DNA of 64,000 bases from Persicitalea jodogahamensis (lineage in GTDB: Bacteria > Bacteroidota > Bacteroidia > Cytophagales > Spirosomataceae): the NCBI RefSeq assembly GCF_014651615.1, contig NZ_BMXF01000003.1, forward strand, positions 186,001-250,000, in the 5' to 3' direction. Within the stretch, counting starts at the first letter, position 1. Every line of letters starts with the position of its first letter. The position numbers and the translations under genes were made by a program. This document shows positions 1 through 10,217 of the stretch, in pieces. The notes under the pieces are model-generated. The model was not told the DNA's origin and did no database searches. It saw only the letters and a list, made by a program, of their open reading frames with translations.

Positions 1-1689
1 GCGAATTGTATCAGGGTAGTTGCGGGTCAGGCCGGATATGAAAGCATCGGCTTCGCCATTTTCCACCATCATCGCCCCGAAATAGTTGCGATAATACATG
101 GTGCGACGTGATTCGGAAGGCGTCATGCCTTTGCGCTGACGCTTTTTGTAGTACATCTGGGCGTAGTGCTCGATGGACTCTTCGTTCTCAGGGGCGCGTG
201 GGTCAATAATCTTAACTTCGCCCAAATCAAGGTCGTGTTCTTCTATGAGGGCATGAATCGCCGCCAGGTTTCCGAGCAGAATCGGCGAAGCGATGCCCTC
301 GTCCCGCACTTGTTGTGCCGCCTTCAGAACCTGTACGTTTTCGGCATCGGCAAACACAACCCGCTTTGGACTTGTCTTGGCTTTGTTAAGGATCACGCGT
401 GACAATCGCTCATAACGGCCCAGTCGCGTCGCAAGTTGCTGTTCATAAGCTTCCCAATCGGTGATTGGGTGCCTGGCAACCCCCGTGTCCATAGCTGCTT
501 TGGCGACTGCCGGTGCTACCATGGTCAACAGGCGAGGGTCGACAGGTTTGGGAATGATGTAATTGCGGCCAAAGGTCAGCGATTCCTGATTATAAGCCAT
601 ATTCACAATATCGGGAACCGATTTCTTGGCCAGATCGGCCAGAGCACGAACGGCCGCCAGTTTCATGGCTTCGTTGATCTCAGTGGACCGTACATCCAAA
701 GCGCCCCGGAAAATGTAAGGAAAGCCAAGTACGTTGTTGACTTGGTTGGGGTAGTCGGAGCGGCCTGTGGCCATTATTATATCTTGCCGGGCCTCGGTGG
801 CTTCGGGATATGAAATCTCAGGATCAGGATTGGCCATTGCAAACACAATCGGGTCTTTTGCCATGGACTTGACCATATCCTGCGAAACGATATTGGCAAC
901 GGACAGGCCGAGGAAAACGTCCGCATCTACCATGGCGTCGGCCATCGAGTCGTAGACCTTCTCGGTCGCAAAGATGTCCTTCATTTCATCCAGGTCGTCG
1001 CGCCCGGTATTGATGTGACCATTGCGGTCAAACATAGCAATGTTGGCGGGTGTCGCGCCCAGCGATAAGTACAGTTTGGTGCAGGATATGGCAGAAGCAC
1101 CCGCCCCCGAAACCACGATGCGAACGTCCTCTATTTTTTTATTCACAATTTCGAGTGCATTCAGTAGCGCTGCGCCGCTGATAATAGCGGTACCGTGTTG
1201 GTCGTCATGCATCACTGGAATCTTCAGATCGCGTTTGAGACGTGTCTCGATCTCGAAGCATTCGGGAGACTTGATGTCTTCCAGGTTGATCCCGCCAAAA
1301 GTCGGTTCCAGAATCTGTACCGTTCTGACAAACTCATCAACATCTTTGGTATTTAACTCTATATCAAATACATCGATGTCAGCGTAAATTTTAAACAAAA
1401 GCCCCTTCCCTTCCATTACGGGCTTGGAGGCTTCGGGTCCTATATCGCCCAATCCCAGTACAGCCGTGCCGTTACTGATCACGGCAACCAGGTTTCCTTT
1501 GGCAGTGTACTTGAAAACATCCTCGGGGTTGGCCGCGATTTCCAGGCATGGATCGGCAACGCCGGGTGAATAGGCAAGTGAGAGATCGCGTTGGGTGTTG
1601 TACTCTTTGGTCGGGATGACCTGAATTTTACCGGGGCGCCCCTTGGCGTGGTAGTGGAGAGCGTCTTCTTTTCTAATCTTTTGGTTCAT
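1..1689 (-). CDS. maeB: NADP-dependent malic enzyme with phosphotransacetylase-like tail (3' end cut by window)
   Basis: Oxidatively decarboxylates malate to pyruvate, making NADPH. The minus strand from ATG at 1689 is open to the window edge (563 codons). Translated motifs include a malic N-terminal domain ([10 protein letters not shown]), the metal/substrate region (MHDDQHGTA) and a Rossmann region ([11 protein letters not shown]), followed after about residue 430 by the start of a phosphotransacetylase-like domain (KRVVFADAE). Such hybrid MaeB proteins are usually about 750-760 residues, so roughly 200 C-terminal residues lie outside. The start is set by the family N-terminus ([14 protein letters not shown]). 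It stands alone, about 105 bp downstream of the polysaccharide locus. The tail is generally regulatory (acetyl-CoA) rather than catalytic. Confidence 0.95.
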   Translation of the reverse strand, partial: MNQKIRKEDALHYHAKGRPGKIQVIPTKEYNTQRDLSLAYSPGVADPCLEIAANPEDVFKYTAKGNLVAVISNGTAVLGLGDIGPEASKPVMEGKGLLFKIYADIDVFDIELNTKDVDEFVRTVQILEPTFGGINLEDIKSPECFEIETRLKRDLKIPVMHDDQHGTAIISGAALLNALEIVNKKIEDVRIVVSGAGASAISCTKLYLSLGATPANIAMFDRNGHINTGRDDLDEMKDIFATEKVYDSMADAMVDADVFLGLSVANIVSQDMVKSMAKDPIVFAMANPDPEISYPEATEARQDIIMATGRSDYPNQVNNVLGFPYIFRGALDVRSTEINEAMKLAAVRALADLAKKSVPDIVNMAYNQESLTFGRNYIIPKPVDPRLLTMVAPAVAKAAMDTGVARHPITDWEAYEQQLATRLGRYERLSRVILNKAKTSPKRVVFADAENVQVLKAAQQVRDEGIASPILLGNLAAIHALIEEHDLDLGEVKIIDPRAPENEESIEHYAQMYYKKRQRKGMTPSESRRTMYYRNYFGAMMVENGEADAFISGLTRNYPDTIR

Positions 1690-1795
1690 AGGGATGAAGG
1701 GTGATGTTTCACCACTAAGGTACGAACAAACCAGAAAGTAAGCGGATGAAATAGGAATTTAGAGAGAAAAGACGTACGCCGGGTTACGGAAGAAA

Positions 1796-3004
1796 TTAGA
1801 GGTCTTTCAGAATTTTTCTGGTCAATGATTGTGGGCGTTCAGAATAGGATGGACTTGTCTGCATCCCCTTGCGTCTTTTTACAAAATTTGCTCGCTTTTT
1901 TAGCAGGTAAGCAGCTACCATGTAAAGCAAGAACATAGCGATGTAAATACAAATAGAAAACGTATTGGATACATCGCCATGAAAACCGAAGAAAAGAAGC
2001 GTGTTGATAAGCGTCACGGACCACAGGATCAGTGAAACGTTCAGGTGAGATAACCCATTGTCCAGCAAAATATGGTGCATGTGATTACGATCAGCAGTGA
2101 ACGGAGAATTTCCATTCAACAGGCGCACCAAGAATACGCGCAGGGTATCGAAAATCGGTACAATCAGCACAACCATAACTACTATGGGAGCATTGAAGAA
2201 CGCATTGGGATCGTTGCGGTAACTCACATTGAGCCTCAGAAACTCAATGGTGAAAAACGAAAGCAGAAATCCGACAATGAGCGAACCTGTATCTCCCATG
2301 AAGATTTTGCTGGTTTTGGAAAAATTGAAGCGCAGAAAACCAAGCAGCGACCCGGAAAGCGCAAAGGCAAGACTGGCAAAACTAAAATGACCATTGAGCA
2401 TGAACCAAATCCCGAACCATAGTCCGGCAATCAAGCTTATGCCACCCGCCAGACCATCCACACCATCAATAAGGTTTATGGCGTTTATCAGGGATATGAA
2501 AATGAATAAGGTAAGTGGAATGCTAATAATGTCCGGGATGTAATACCATCCGAAAATTCCATAAAGGTAGTCCACCTTAAAGCCCCCCATAAACACAAGA
2601 GTGAGAGTGGCGAGTACTTGCACCAGTAATTTTTTGGTGGAATCCAGGGCCAGGATGTCATCTTTCAATCCTAAGAAAAAGAGCATTGTCAAGCCTACCA
2701 TCGAAAGGTTGGTGAGGTTGGAGTCGGCAATTTCTTCCGAATGAGGCCACAGAAAATAGGCTAAGAGTGTGGAAGCAAAGATGGCAACCCCGCCCAGGGT
2801 TGGAGTATTGGTTTCGTGCGAACTCCTGAAACCGGGCTTGGCCATCAGGTTCAGCAAGTTGGACATATTGATGACGATCGGAATCGAAACAATAGAAAGA
2901 AAGCAGGAGATCAAAAAAGAAAGAATGCACTGGTAAACCTGCCGGTCAGCCAACTGATCGAAATACGCGCCTAGCAAGACATCGTTTAGTATCGTGTGTT
3001 CCAT
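1796..3004 (-). CDS. WecA/TagO-type undecaprenyl-phosphate GlcNAc-1-phosphate transferase
   Basis: Polytopic inner-membrane enzyme of glycosyltransferase family 4 (MraY/WecA) that moves a UDP-HexNAc sugar-1-phosphate onto undecaprenyl phosphate, the priming step for polysaccharide or O-antigen. Seen in the 402-residue product: many hydrophobic segments, the Asp-Asp motif LGLKDD (112-116), NLIDGVDGLAGG (177-188), GDTGS (237-241) and the HxHH-type loop DRNHMHH (305-311), all hallmarks of the family. It is the last gene of the minus-strand polysaccharide cluster, about 160 bp after the GT2 gene. WecA versus a WbpL/TagO-like specificity cannot be decided from motifs. Confidence 0.9.
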   Translation of the reverse strand: MEHTILNDVLLGAYFDQLADRQVYQCILSFLISCFLSIVSIPIVINMSNLLNLMAKPGFRSSHETNTPTLGGVAIFASTLLAYFLWPHSEEIADSNLTNLSMVGLTMLFFLGLKDDILALDSTKKLLVQVLATLTLVFMGGFKVDYLYGIFGWYYIPDIISIPLTLFIFISLINAINLIDGVDGLAGGISLIAGLWFGIWFMLNGHFSFASLAFALSGSLLGFLRFNFSKTSKIFMGDTGSLIVGFLLSFFTIEFLRLNVSYRNDPNAFFNAPIVVMVVLIVPIFDTLRVFLVRLLNGNSPFTADRNHMHHILLDNGLSHLNVSLILWSVTLINTLLFFGFHGDVSNTFSICIYIAMFLLYMVAAYLLKKRANFVKRRKGMQTSPSYSERPQSLTRKILKDL

Positions 3005-3168
3005 GGCAAGATCTGAGTTTTCTTCTCTAAGAAAAGTGTAAAATCTTAGGGATCAGAAATTCGTGTGTGGTAAAGTTGGTAATAATTAAAGAAAATCCAC
3101 AAACTAAACCAGCCAAATGATTCAGAAACTTATTAAATGGTTGCAAGGTGCGGATGACAAAGCCAAAA

Positions 3169-3912
3169 TTAGCGAATAAATTGTAAAATTTTGCGAAATG
3201 GCTTTAATAGAATGGTCACCGGGTAGGGCCGGATCCCGTTCAGTTGCCAGGCCCGACGGTCGTTCCGGTTAGCAGCAAGTCGGTTTTTAACGGATACATT
3301 GCTCACCCCACCCGCCCGCATCCGGACTAATACTTTTTGTACATAAGCTAGTTTGGCACTGTACTTGTGGATCATTCGAAGCATCAATTCATAGTCGGCA
3401 GCAGTACCCATATCCAGCCGGAATCCGCCGTGCTTTTGATACCAACTACGTCGGATGAAAAAGGACGGATGTGGCGGCATCCAGCCCCACAGGAAAATTC
3501 CCGACCGGTACCCACCCGCCCGCCAGTTGCGGGTAACGCGGCCAGTCCCGCTGTCGAAGTATTGCAAATCCCCGTAAACCGCGTCAGATCCCGAGCTTAG
3601 AAATGTGTCCATTACCTGCGACAGGACATCAATGCTGGCATATAGGTCGTCCGCATTCAGCAGGCCTATTACCTCTCCCGTTGCCAGTTGAATTCCCTTA
3701 TTCATAGCATCATAAATTCCCTGGTCGGGTTCAGATATGAACCTGGCGATACGGTCGCCATAAGACTTTACTATTTCTGCAGTGGCATCGGTGGATTTAC
3801 CATCCACAACAATGTACTCCACCTCGCCAAAATCTTGTGCCAGAACCGATTCTATCGTGTCACGAATCGTGTTCTCAGCATTGAATGCGACGGTGATTAC
3901 GCTAATTTTCAT
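3169..3912 (-). CDS. Family 2 glycosyltransferase (WcaA-like)
   Basis: Cytoplasmic GT-A fold inverting transferase of 247 residues that adds one sugar to the growing repeat unit. The N-terminus MKISVITVAFNAENTI, the nucleotide-binding VDGKSTDAT (about 36-44) and the metal-binding LNADD loop (about 84-88) are typical, as is the WGWMPPHPSFF region found in colanic-acid-type GT2 enzymes. Its start overlaps the end of the upstream acetyltransferase gene by 11 nt, which suggests translational coupling. Donor and acceptor sugars are unknown. Confidence 0.88.
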   Translation of the reverse strand: MKISVITVAFNAENTIRDTIESVLAQDFGEVEYIVVDGKSTDATAEIVKSYGDRIARFISEPDQGIYDAMNKGIQLATGEVIGLLNADDLYASIDVLSQVMDTFLSSGSDAVYGDLQYFDSGTGRVTRNWRAGGYRSGIFLWGWMPPHPSFFIRRSWYQKHGGFRLDMGTAADYELMLRMIHKYSAKLAYVQKVLVRMRAGGVSNVSVKNRLAANRNDRRAWQLNGIRPYPVTILLKPFRKILQFIR

Positions 3913-4474
3913 GGGTCATATCCCGGTTTCTGATGAATTGAGCCGGATTTCCGCCATATATACTGTAAGCGTCCAGATTCTTGGTAGCGATTGAACCAAC
4001 CGCCAGAACAGCGTGCGATGCGCAAACTACCCCTGGGCAGACTACCGATTTTGCGCCAATCCAAACGCCTGCCTCCAGCACTATGGGAGCCAGCCGTAAT
4101 TCGAAGCCAGGGCGCTTGTAATCATGGTTCCCGGTGAGCAACATAGCACCCTGCGAAAGGCAGCTATTGGCCCCGATTGTCACATGAGTGAGATTGTCTA
4201 TCCAGACTTCCTCACCAATCCACGCATTTTTTTCGATGGTCAAAAACCAGGGGTATTTGATATTGACCTTAGGCTTAATCATCACATTCGCAGCAATTTT
4301 TGCGCCAAATATCCTCAAAATAGTAACTTTTATTGCCACTGGAAACGGGAAGTAGGTATTGATGAACACCCTTCCAGCCAGATGCCAGAAAAAGCGTTTG
4401 AACCAGCCTCCGGGCCGGTACCAACTATTGTCATATTTTGACAGATCGGTTTGGGGCCGCGAGGTCTTTTCCAT
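3902..4474 (-). CDS. WcaF-type putative colanic acid/exopolysaccharide O-acetyltransferase
   Basis: Left-handed beta-helix (hexapeptide repeat) acetyltransferase of 190 residues. The N-terminal LSKYDNSWYRPG block is the signature of the WcaF/putative colanic acid acetyltransferase family. Hexapeptide turns follow (IGEEVWIDNLTHVTIGANS), with the catalytic His in GNHDYKRPGF and a YGGNPAQFIR tail typical of NodL/CAT-like enzymes. It probably acetylates a sugar in the polysaccharide. The start at 4474 overlaps the preceding GT2 gene by 44 nt; the N-terminal motif needs this upstream start, so the overlap looks real. Confidence 0.88.
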   Translation of the reverse strand: MEKTSRPQTDLSKYDNSWYRPGGWFKRFFWHLAGRVFINTYFPFPVAIKVTILRIFGAKIAANVMIKPKVNIKYPWFLTIEKNAWIGEEVWIDNLTHVTIGANSCLSQGAMLLTGNHDYKRPGFELRLAPIVLEAGVWIGAKSVVCPGVVCASHAVLAVGSIATKNLDAYSIYGGNPAQFIRNRDMTHEN

Positions 4475-5357
4475 ATTCTACCAAAAAATGATTGATAATG
4501 TCGGCCTTATCTCGTCCGGCCACCCGATATACTTCATAAACCTTGGCATCCACAAGAAAGCGGTACCAAAAACCTTGCAAGACATGCCAGATCAGCCCTT
4601 TTGTGCCATCCAGAAAACCAAGTTTAAAAACGTAGCGGTAGGTAAAGTAGAGGAATGGGCGGGTGAAAAGCGGAAGTCCGGCGTATTTTATTTTCAAATA
4701 GCGGGTGCGTTGTTCCTGGGTGCCAAAAAAGGCCGGAGTTACCGTTGCCTTTTCTTCAAAATTGTACTTGATGTTCAACAGGTCGATTACCTCCCGGATG
4801 GCGTAATTGTTGTGTTTCTGAGTCCACCAGGTGAGGTTGTTAAGATTGTGATCCACAATGTCATGATCCATGTTTTGCGTGATGCCGCCCTCGACCTTAA
4901 TGTGTTCATCCATCCATAATTCCTCGCACCGCCCTTGCTCGCGCCGCCACAAGCGCAGCAGCCATATGGGGTAGTACCCACCGTATTTAATCCACTTATC
5001 CATGAACAATACCCGCCGTTTCACGTATAGTCCTGCTGTGCCGGAGTTTACCTCACCTAATTTTTCATTTAGTTCAGCGGCCAACTCTGGCGTAAGGTAC
5101 TCGTCGGCGTCCATCCGCATGAGCCAGGTAGTGGAGAAGGGATTATTCTCTATCCCGAAATTAAACTGAAAAGCGTAAGAAACCCAGGGGTTCTGCACAA
5201 CCACAGCCCCCATGCTTTCTGCGATGGCCACAGTGTCATCCGTCGAGAAGGAGTCAACAATGAAAAACTTGTCGGTGACAGGCCGCAGGCTTTCAAGGCA
5301 GCGGCGAATGTGCCGCGATTCGTTGTGGGTGAGAATGATTACCGAGAGATCGGCCAT
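4431..5357 (-). CDS. Family 2 glycosyltransferase (WaaE/KdtX-like)
   Basis: A 308-residue GT2 enzyme. The open frame extends upstream to 5615, but the first 86 codons overlap the upstream gene in another frame and do not look like protein; the family N-terminus MADLSVIILTHNESRHI begins at ATG 5357. Visible motifs are the nucleotide-binding VDSFSTDDT (about 36-44) and the DxD-type RMDADEYL (about 83-90), followed by a C-terminal amphipathic/hydrophobic region (LPLFTRPFLYFTYRYV) common in WaaE-like transferases. It lies 43 bp downstream of a GT4 gene and 5' of wcaF-like. The sugar specificity cannot be read from sequence. Confidence 0.88.
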   Translation of the reverse strand: MADLSVIILTHNESRHIRRCLESLRPVTDKFFIVDSFSTDDTVAIAESMGAVVVQNPWVSYAFQFNFGIENNPFSTTWLMRMDADEYLTPELAAELNEKLGEVNSGTAGLYVKRRVLFMDKWIKYGGYYPIWLLRLWRREQGRCEELWMDEHIKVEGGITQNMDHDIVDHNLNNLTWWTQKHNNYAIREVIDLLNIKYNFEEKATVTPAFFGTQEQRTRYLKIKYAGLPLFTRPFLYFTYRYVFKLGFLDGTKGLIWHVLQGFWYRFLVDAKVYEVYRVAGRDKADIINHFLVEYGKDLAAPNRSVKI

Positions 5358-5400
5358 GAGGTATTTCCTGATGATGAAGCAAAGGTAAGAAAAGCTGGGC

Positions 5401-6549
5401 CTAAGTAGGCAGTACGGTATTGTAGGCTTCCAGCATCTTTTGGGCAACCCTGGTAATGTCAAAATTTTCAGCCACCATCTCGCGGCCCCGCTGTGCGAAC
5501 TCTGCCCGGGTGGACGCTTTTTCCAGCATATCCGACAACCCTTTTTCAACCCCTTCGACAGAAAGCGGGCTAAGGTAGGCGGCATTGTATTGGCGGATAT
5601 ACTCCCCGAAGCCAACCCGGTCGGAGACTAACGCGGGTACTCCCGCCGCCAGGGCTTCCAATACGGCAATCGAGAATCCTTCGGAGTAGGAGGGGAGCAC
5701 AAACAGATCGGCATCGGCCAAAGCGGCCAGTTTGGTGGTATCAGTTAGCATTCCCACATACCGGATGCGGTCTGTGAGTTGATGGTCAGCAATGAATTTT
5801 TTAGTTTCAGCAAGGTAGCCATCCTCTGGCCCGGCAAGGAGCAGGATGGCGTCGTTGTTGACTTTCAGATAGGCGGCAAAGGCGGGCAATAGCAGATCAA
5901 GCCCTTTTTTTATATTGATCCGCCCCATGAACAGCACAAGTTTTTTGTCATCGGGGATATCGAACTGCTGCCGAAAGCTCCCGCGTACGGGTAAATTCCG
6001 GTATTCTTCCATCCTGATACCATTCGGAATGGTCACCAGATTTTTTGGCCGATAGCCCAAGTACTCGATCACGTTTTCTTCCTCGTCCGCATTATTAATC
6101 TGAATAAGGTCGGCCTTCGCAAGAATTTTCTTTTGGTAAAGAAAACTCACCAAATCTTTCTTCCACTTATGGTGATTCACTGCCCACTTATCCAGCAGCC
6201 CATGGATAGTGATTACTTTGGGGACTTTATTTTTGATGAGAAAAGGGGCCAGACTACCAAAATGCCAGATACCGTGAATGTGGATGAGGTCGTATTCGTG
6301 GACGTGGTTTTTCAGGTGCTTGTATAAATCCACCGAAAATTCCCGGTAGAAGTTGCTGACGGGAGTGCTCCGACGGCAAGGGATAACCCGTGCTCCCGTC
6401 GGAATCTCGTAAATATCATCTCCCGGTGTCATCGGACTCAAAATGTCGACTTCGTGGCCCATTTTCAGGGCCTCGGTCGTGTGGTCGTAAATGATTCGTG
6501 CCGGGCCACCGATTTCCCAGGTGTATGCACAGATATTCAGGATACGCAT
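5401..6549 (-). CDS. Family 4 (GT-B) glycosyltransferase
   Basis: Retaining GT-B enzyme of 382 residues from ATG 6549 (MRILNICAYTWEIGGPARI). The open frame reaches 6627, but the extra 26 residues overlap the upstream gene and lack family features. The Gly-rich acceptor loop GGPARIIYD, the donor-domain start LVLFMGRINIKKGLDLL and the E-x7-E motif in SEGFSIAVLEALAAGVP are clear. A single nucleotide separates the start from the preceding GT4 stop, so the two are surely co-translated. It adds one residue in the repeat unit; identity unknown. Confidence 0.9.
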   Translation of the reverse strand: MRILNICAYTWEIGGPARIIYDHTTEALKMGHEVDILSPMTPGDDIYEIPTGARVIPCRRSTPVSNFYREFSVDLYKHLKNHVHEYDLIHIHGIWHFGSLAPFLIKNKVPKVITIHGLLDKWAVNHHKWKKDLVSFLYQKKILAKADLIQINNADEEENVIEYLGYRPKNLVTIPNGIRMEEYRNLPVRGSFRQQFDIPDDKKLVLFMGRINIKKGLDLLLPAFAAYLKVNNDAILLLAGPEDGYLAETKKFIADHQLTDRIRYVGMLTDTTKLAALADADLFVLPSYSEGFSIAVLEALAAGVPALVSDRVGFGEYIRQYNAAYLSPLSVEGVEKGLSDMLEKASTRAEFAQRGREMVAENFDITRVAQKMLEAYNTVLPT

Positions 6550-6550
6550 G

Positions 6551-7705
6551 TTACGCGGGTTGTTGAATAAGTTTGTGAAAGGAAGCTGCCATTTCCCGCG
6601 CCACGGATTCTGGCGAAAAAGGGGCAATCAATTCCCGGGACCTGGTACCATGTTGCGCTACATCCCCCGGATGGCTGATGTAGTGGCGCATGGCGTCTGC
6701 CAGCTCGTGTTTGTCAGTGGGGTCGAAAATAAAACCATTTTGCCCATCATGTACCAAATCGTCGACGCATCCGCAGTTGCGGGAAGCAATGACGGGCATG
6801 CCACACACCATGGCCTCATTAACTACCAGCCCCCAGGGTTCGGATAGGCTGGGTAGTACCAGAATGTCCGCCAGTGCCAGCTGCGCAGGTACTTTATGCC
6901 ATGGCATTCCCCCTGTAAAATGAACGGTGGCCAGGCCAGCCGTGGCTGCTTCGTCAACCAATTGCTCTTTCAGGGGGCCGTCTCCAACAAAAATCAGTCC
7001 CCAGTCGGAAGCCGTTGAAGAGTCCTGACACTGCCGATAGGCAGCAAGCAGCAGTGAAAGATTTTTTTCCTTTGCGAGCCTTCCAACATAAATAAAATTT
7101 CTTCGCCGTTCTTTCTGTCGCGATGTAGACTGCTCTGCCTCAGAAAATACGTTGGAGATCAATGAATTATCGACTACTGCAGCTTTTTTAACAGGAATCA
7201 CCTCTTCGTCGATCCCCAATGATTTCAGGTAGTCCACCGATGTTTTTCCAAAACAGAAGAAAGCATCGGATTGCCGCAGAAAACGCGTTTTCAGCGATTC
7301 TTTTATGTTTTTTCTGGGCCGATCGAGAGCGGAAGATTCCGAGGAGATTACCAGTTTTACCCCCAACTTCTTAGCATAAAGCGCCAGCACGATCTGTGCC
7401 GGATCAAACCATCCGTTGATATTAAGCACATCGGGTTTGAACTTGCGAAAGATCTTGAATAACGCCCGTAGTCTTTCCGAAAAAGTAACGGAGTCCAGGC
7501 TGCGCCGGAACAGCACTACCTGAGGATAACCGTAGGTCACTTTCTCGTCGTCGGTCATTACGGCCCGGCTGCGTTCATGGAGGGCTATATGAGCGACAAG
7601 CAATTCACTGTCGGGGTAGTTTTTCGAAAATTCTTGATTGATCTCCTGAAATAATACGGATTTGTAGTGCGCCCAGGCCTGGTTATGGATGATGAGTACA
7701 CGCAT
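6551..7705 (-). CDS. Family 4 (GT-B) glycosyltransferase
   Basis: A 384-residue GT-B transferase. The N-domain begins MRVLIIHNQAWAHYKSVLF, the C-domain begins NFIYVGRLAKEKNLSLL and the E-x7-E motif lies in SEPWGLVVNEAMVCGMP, the donor-phosphate contact of the family. The start codon overlaps the stop of the upstream SGNH gene in a TGATG arrangement, implying translational coupling. Donor and linkage are not predictable. Confidence 0.9.
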   Translation of the reverse strand: MRVLIIHNQAWAHYKSVLFQEINQEFSKNYPDSELLVAHIALHERSRAVMTDDEKVTYGYPQVVLFRRSLDSVTFSERLRALFKIFRKFKPDVLNINGWFDPAQIVLALYAKKLGVKLVISSESSALDRPRKNIKESLKTRFLRQSDAFFCFGKTSVDYLKSLGIDEEVIPVKKAAVVDNSLISNVFSEAEQSTSRQKERRRNFIYVGRLAKEKNLSLLLAAYRQCQDSSTASDWGLIFVGDGPLKEQLVDEAATAGLATVHFTGGMPWHKVPAQLALADILVLPSLSEPWGLVVNEAMVCGMPVIASRNCGCVDDLVHDGQNGFIFDPTDKHELADAMRHYISHPGDVAQHGTRSRELIAPFSPESVAREMAASFHKLIQQPA

Positions 7706-8673
7706 CAGTTGCTGGTTTTCAAATATTCCAGAAATACAGGATAAAGCTGGTCTGCCAGGAACCGCTGCCCCTCGTCGTTGTAGTGGACGACATCATTTTC
7801 GCGAAAGTACCCCGGTTTTATTCCCATGTCCAATTCCCGAATCAGCCGCACGCTGTCAGCCTTGGCATATTGCAGAATAGCTTCACCCTCATCGTCGTAA
7901 TGGCCGTATTCCACTTCCGAAATTTCGGGGTGCAGCAGTATGAAAAAAGGAATGTTAGCTGCCAGGGCAATCTGCTTCAACTGCGCGAAGCCCGGATTCA
8001 GTCCTGTGCCCGGCTTTTGAATCGTGGATGGCCCCGCCGCCGATTGGGTGGGAGCGCCTTCGATCGGTGTTTCGGCGGGAGTACTCTGAATGAGGTCTTT
8101 CACATAGCGTGGGTAGATGTACCGATCCCACAATTCTTCCAGCGCAAAATCGTATTGTTGGTCGGGGTAGTTGATGTCGTTGCCGACAACATCCTGAAAG
8201 TCCATGTGGTCGTGGTAGTCGTGGCTGCTGGCTACCAGGCACAGGAGATCAGCGTGGAACAAACCATGCTTTTTCAAGTAAGCCGCCACGTTGTCGGGCC
8301 CCCACGAACCTGCTGCGATATTAAGTACCCTGACTCGTCGGCCCAGCTCTTTGCTGAGGCGTTTCTCCAGAATGGTAGACGCCAGGCTATCGTTGTCCGT
8401 AAGGCTGCCGCCCAGCACCACTGAATCACCGCATAGCAGGATGACGGTCGTATCTGTGGGTGAAATTTTCTCGCTCCGGAGAGAATACTCGTTAGTCTTG
8501 ATATGGTTGCCAAACCGCCAAACGTCCTGATCAGGGGCGTAAATGTATTCGTAGTCAGCGTCGGAAACGTAAAGCGGAGTACTCAGAAAGCCGTATTTAT
8601 AGCGTAAGACAAGTTCGGTAGCAATCAGCGCTATAATTGAAAATGAAAGTATCCACAGAAAGACTCTGAGCAT
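7705..8673 (-). CDS. Membrane-anchored SGNH/GDSL-type hydrolase or acyl-transfer protein
   Basis: A 322-residue protein with one N-terminal membrane segment (LWILSFSIIALIATELVLR, about 6-24), so the rest should face the periplasm. Block I GDSVVLGGS (82-90), a GSWGPDN block and the C-terminal Asp-x-x-His pair (DVVH, D294/H297) match the SGNH catalytic layout, with Ser84 as nucleophile. In polysaccharide loci such proteins add or remove O-acyl groups. It lies between the ligase/polymerase gene and two GT4 genes. Esterase versus acetyl-transfer activity is not resolved. Confidence 0.78.
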   Translation of the reverse strand: MLRVFLWILSFSIIALIATELVLRYKYGFLSTPLYVSDADYEYIYAPDQDVWRFGNHIKTNEYSLRSEKISPTDTTVILLCGDSVVLGGSLTDNDSLASTILEKRLSKELGRRVRVLNIAAGSWGPDNVAAYLKKHGLFHADLLCLVASSHDYHDHMDFQDVVGNDINYPDQQYDFALEELWDRYIYPRYVKDLIQSTPAETPIEGAPTQSAAGPSTIQKPGTGLNPGFAQLKQIALAANIPFFILLHPEISEVEYGHYDDEGEAILQYAKADSVRLIRELDMGIKPGYFRENDVVHYNDEGQRFLADQLYPVFLEYLKTSN

Positions 8674-8704
8674 AAATTTTAACAGATACCTGGATTATTT
8701 GAAA

Positions 8705-10027
8705 TCAATGGCTGTATTGAAGCGTCCGCTGTGTCTGTGGCTGGGCGTCCAGGTACTTGATGCCTAAGAAACGAATGAACAGTACGAAAGGAAACCAGTA
8801 ATAAAGATCGTAGGGACGCCCGTTGGTAAATACCATCACGAAGATATAGACGTAAAAGTAGGCGAGGAAAAGCGTGAGGTTATTCGCTGGTTTTCGGGCC
8901 TCTTTAAGCATGTTGATAAATAGGTACAGGTTCAACCCTCCGAAAAAAATGAACCCGAATATACCATGATTGACCAGGGACTCCATGACCGGTACGTCCA
9001 TATAGCTACTCTTGTACCCGCCACCGATCAGCAAAAGCGCCGGAGCGGCCAATGCCTCATTAAAGTAGCTGAAGCTCGTGACCCTTCCCATCGCCGAATG
9101 GTCGATAGTGGCGGTATCGGTGAGCTTCACACCAAATGCCGTATAGGCAATGTTGATCATCTTATCGTAGAAGGTGTACCAGTAGCCATAAAGTAGCCCT
9201 TCAAGTTCGCTAAACTGAGTAAGAAAAACCCTCAACCCGACATAAAGGAATATAAGGACTATGAGGGATCTCACTGAAAATATGCCTTTCATGATTTTCG
9301 ACACATTGTCAGCTTTGGCATTGAACAGGAAAAACATCCCTCCCATGAGTACCAAAGCGATGAGGGCAGAACGGGACTGAGAGAGGACAATCAGCGCCAG
9401 GCTAAACAGGGCCGAAGCGAAGAGAAAAATTCTGATCAATGGGTTTTTATATCTTCCCACCAGAACCATCCCGGAAATCATACATACCAACCCATTGCGG
9501 GCCGTCACGTGGGGGTTTCCGCCCTCCTGGGCATTCTCGTTGCCGAAGGTCACTGCCGCTCGCATGCCCAAATGCCAGTTGGGGTCGGTCAGCAGAGAGT
9601 AAACCAGGGTGAGATTACACAGGAAAGTGAGCAGGAAAATGATAGGTAAGAGAGTGTCCCTTATCTCATTGGGGACATGGATAATGAGGAACAGAAAGGC
9701 GAAAATCAAGACGTAGTTCCCCATCTCTACGAACCAATCAACTCCGGAATTATTGAACAGCAAGAAGTGGTACAGAGCCACCAGCAGAAACAACACGCCA
9801 TAATTGAGTAGCGTAAAGTTTACCTTGTAGAGCCTTACGAAAAGGTGGGTCGGGAACATTAACAGCAAGGAGAACCCAAAGAAAAAGGCCGTGAAGACAT
9901 TGCTGGCAGGGCCGATGCGCAAGGTGTCTCGGATAAAAAACACCAACGGCCAGCCGTTGACCACCAGGGCAATACCTGCTGAATAGCGCAGGTAATTAAA
10001 AATTCTCCAAAGTGAAGTCGCACTCAT
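8705..10027 (-). CDS. O-antigen ligase/polymerase family membrane protein (Wzy/WaaL-like)
   Basis: Polytopic membrane protein of 440 residues with about ten or more hydrophobic segments and a large periplasmic loop (about 270-350). The LIVLSQSRSALIAL segment is the typical Wzy_C/ligase motif. The start at ATG 10027 is preferred over 10051 because GAGGA lies six bases upstream. It either polymerises repeat units or ligates glycan to a carrier; sequence alone does not separate the roles. It is the first polysaccharide gene after the interposed metal-lipoprotein pair. Confidence 0.82.
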   Translation of the reverse strand: MSATSLWRIFNYLRYSAGIALVVNGWPLVFFIRDTLRIGPASNVFTAFFFGFSLLLMFPTHLFVRLYKVNFTLLNYGVLFLLVALYHFLLFNNSGVDWFVEMGNYVLIFAFLFLIIHVPNEIRDTLLPIIFLLTFLCNLTLVYSLLTDPNWHLGMRAAVTFGNENAQEGGNPHVTARNGLVCMISGMVLVGRYKNPLIRIFLFASALFSLALIVLSQSRSALIALVLMGGMFFLFNAKADNVSKIMKGIFSVRSLIVLIFLYVGLRVFLTQFSELEGLLYGYWYTFYDKMINIAYTAFGVKLTDTATIDHSAMGRVTSFSYFNEALAAPALLLIGGGYKSSYMDVPVMESLVNHGIFGFIFFGGLNLYLFINMLKEARKPANNLTLFLAYFYVYIFVMVFTNGRPYDLYYWFPFVLFIRFLGIKYLDAQPQTQRTLQYSH

Positions 10028-10217
10028 TTTTCCTCGGGCGGATTTCCTCAATCTATAAAAAAGACAGCTTAGGGCAAATATTGCCGGCTGGCTTCTCTAA
10101 AAACGGCAGCAAAGGTAAGGTATTTTGCGCAGGAATAGATTGAGTGGTCCGATCAGAAAACGTTTTGGCTGTTTTTGCGGATTTTAACCGTATAGGAATT
10201 ACCATGACTGGCGCAGA

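Noticed and set aside
5358-5615. N-terminal 86-residue extension of the GT2 gene
   Set aside because: It overlaps the upstream GT4 gene in another frame and is not similar to any transferase domain; the real N-terminus begins at 5357.
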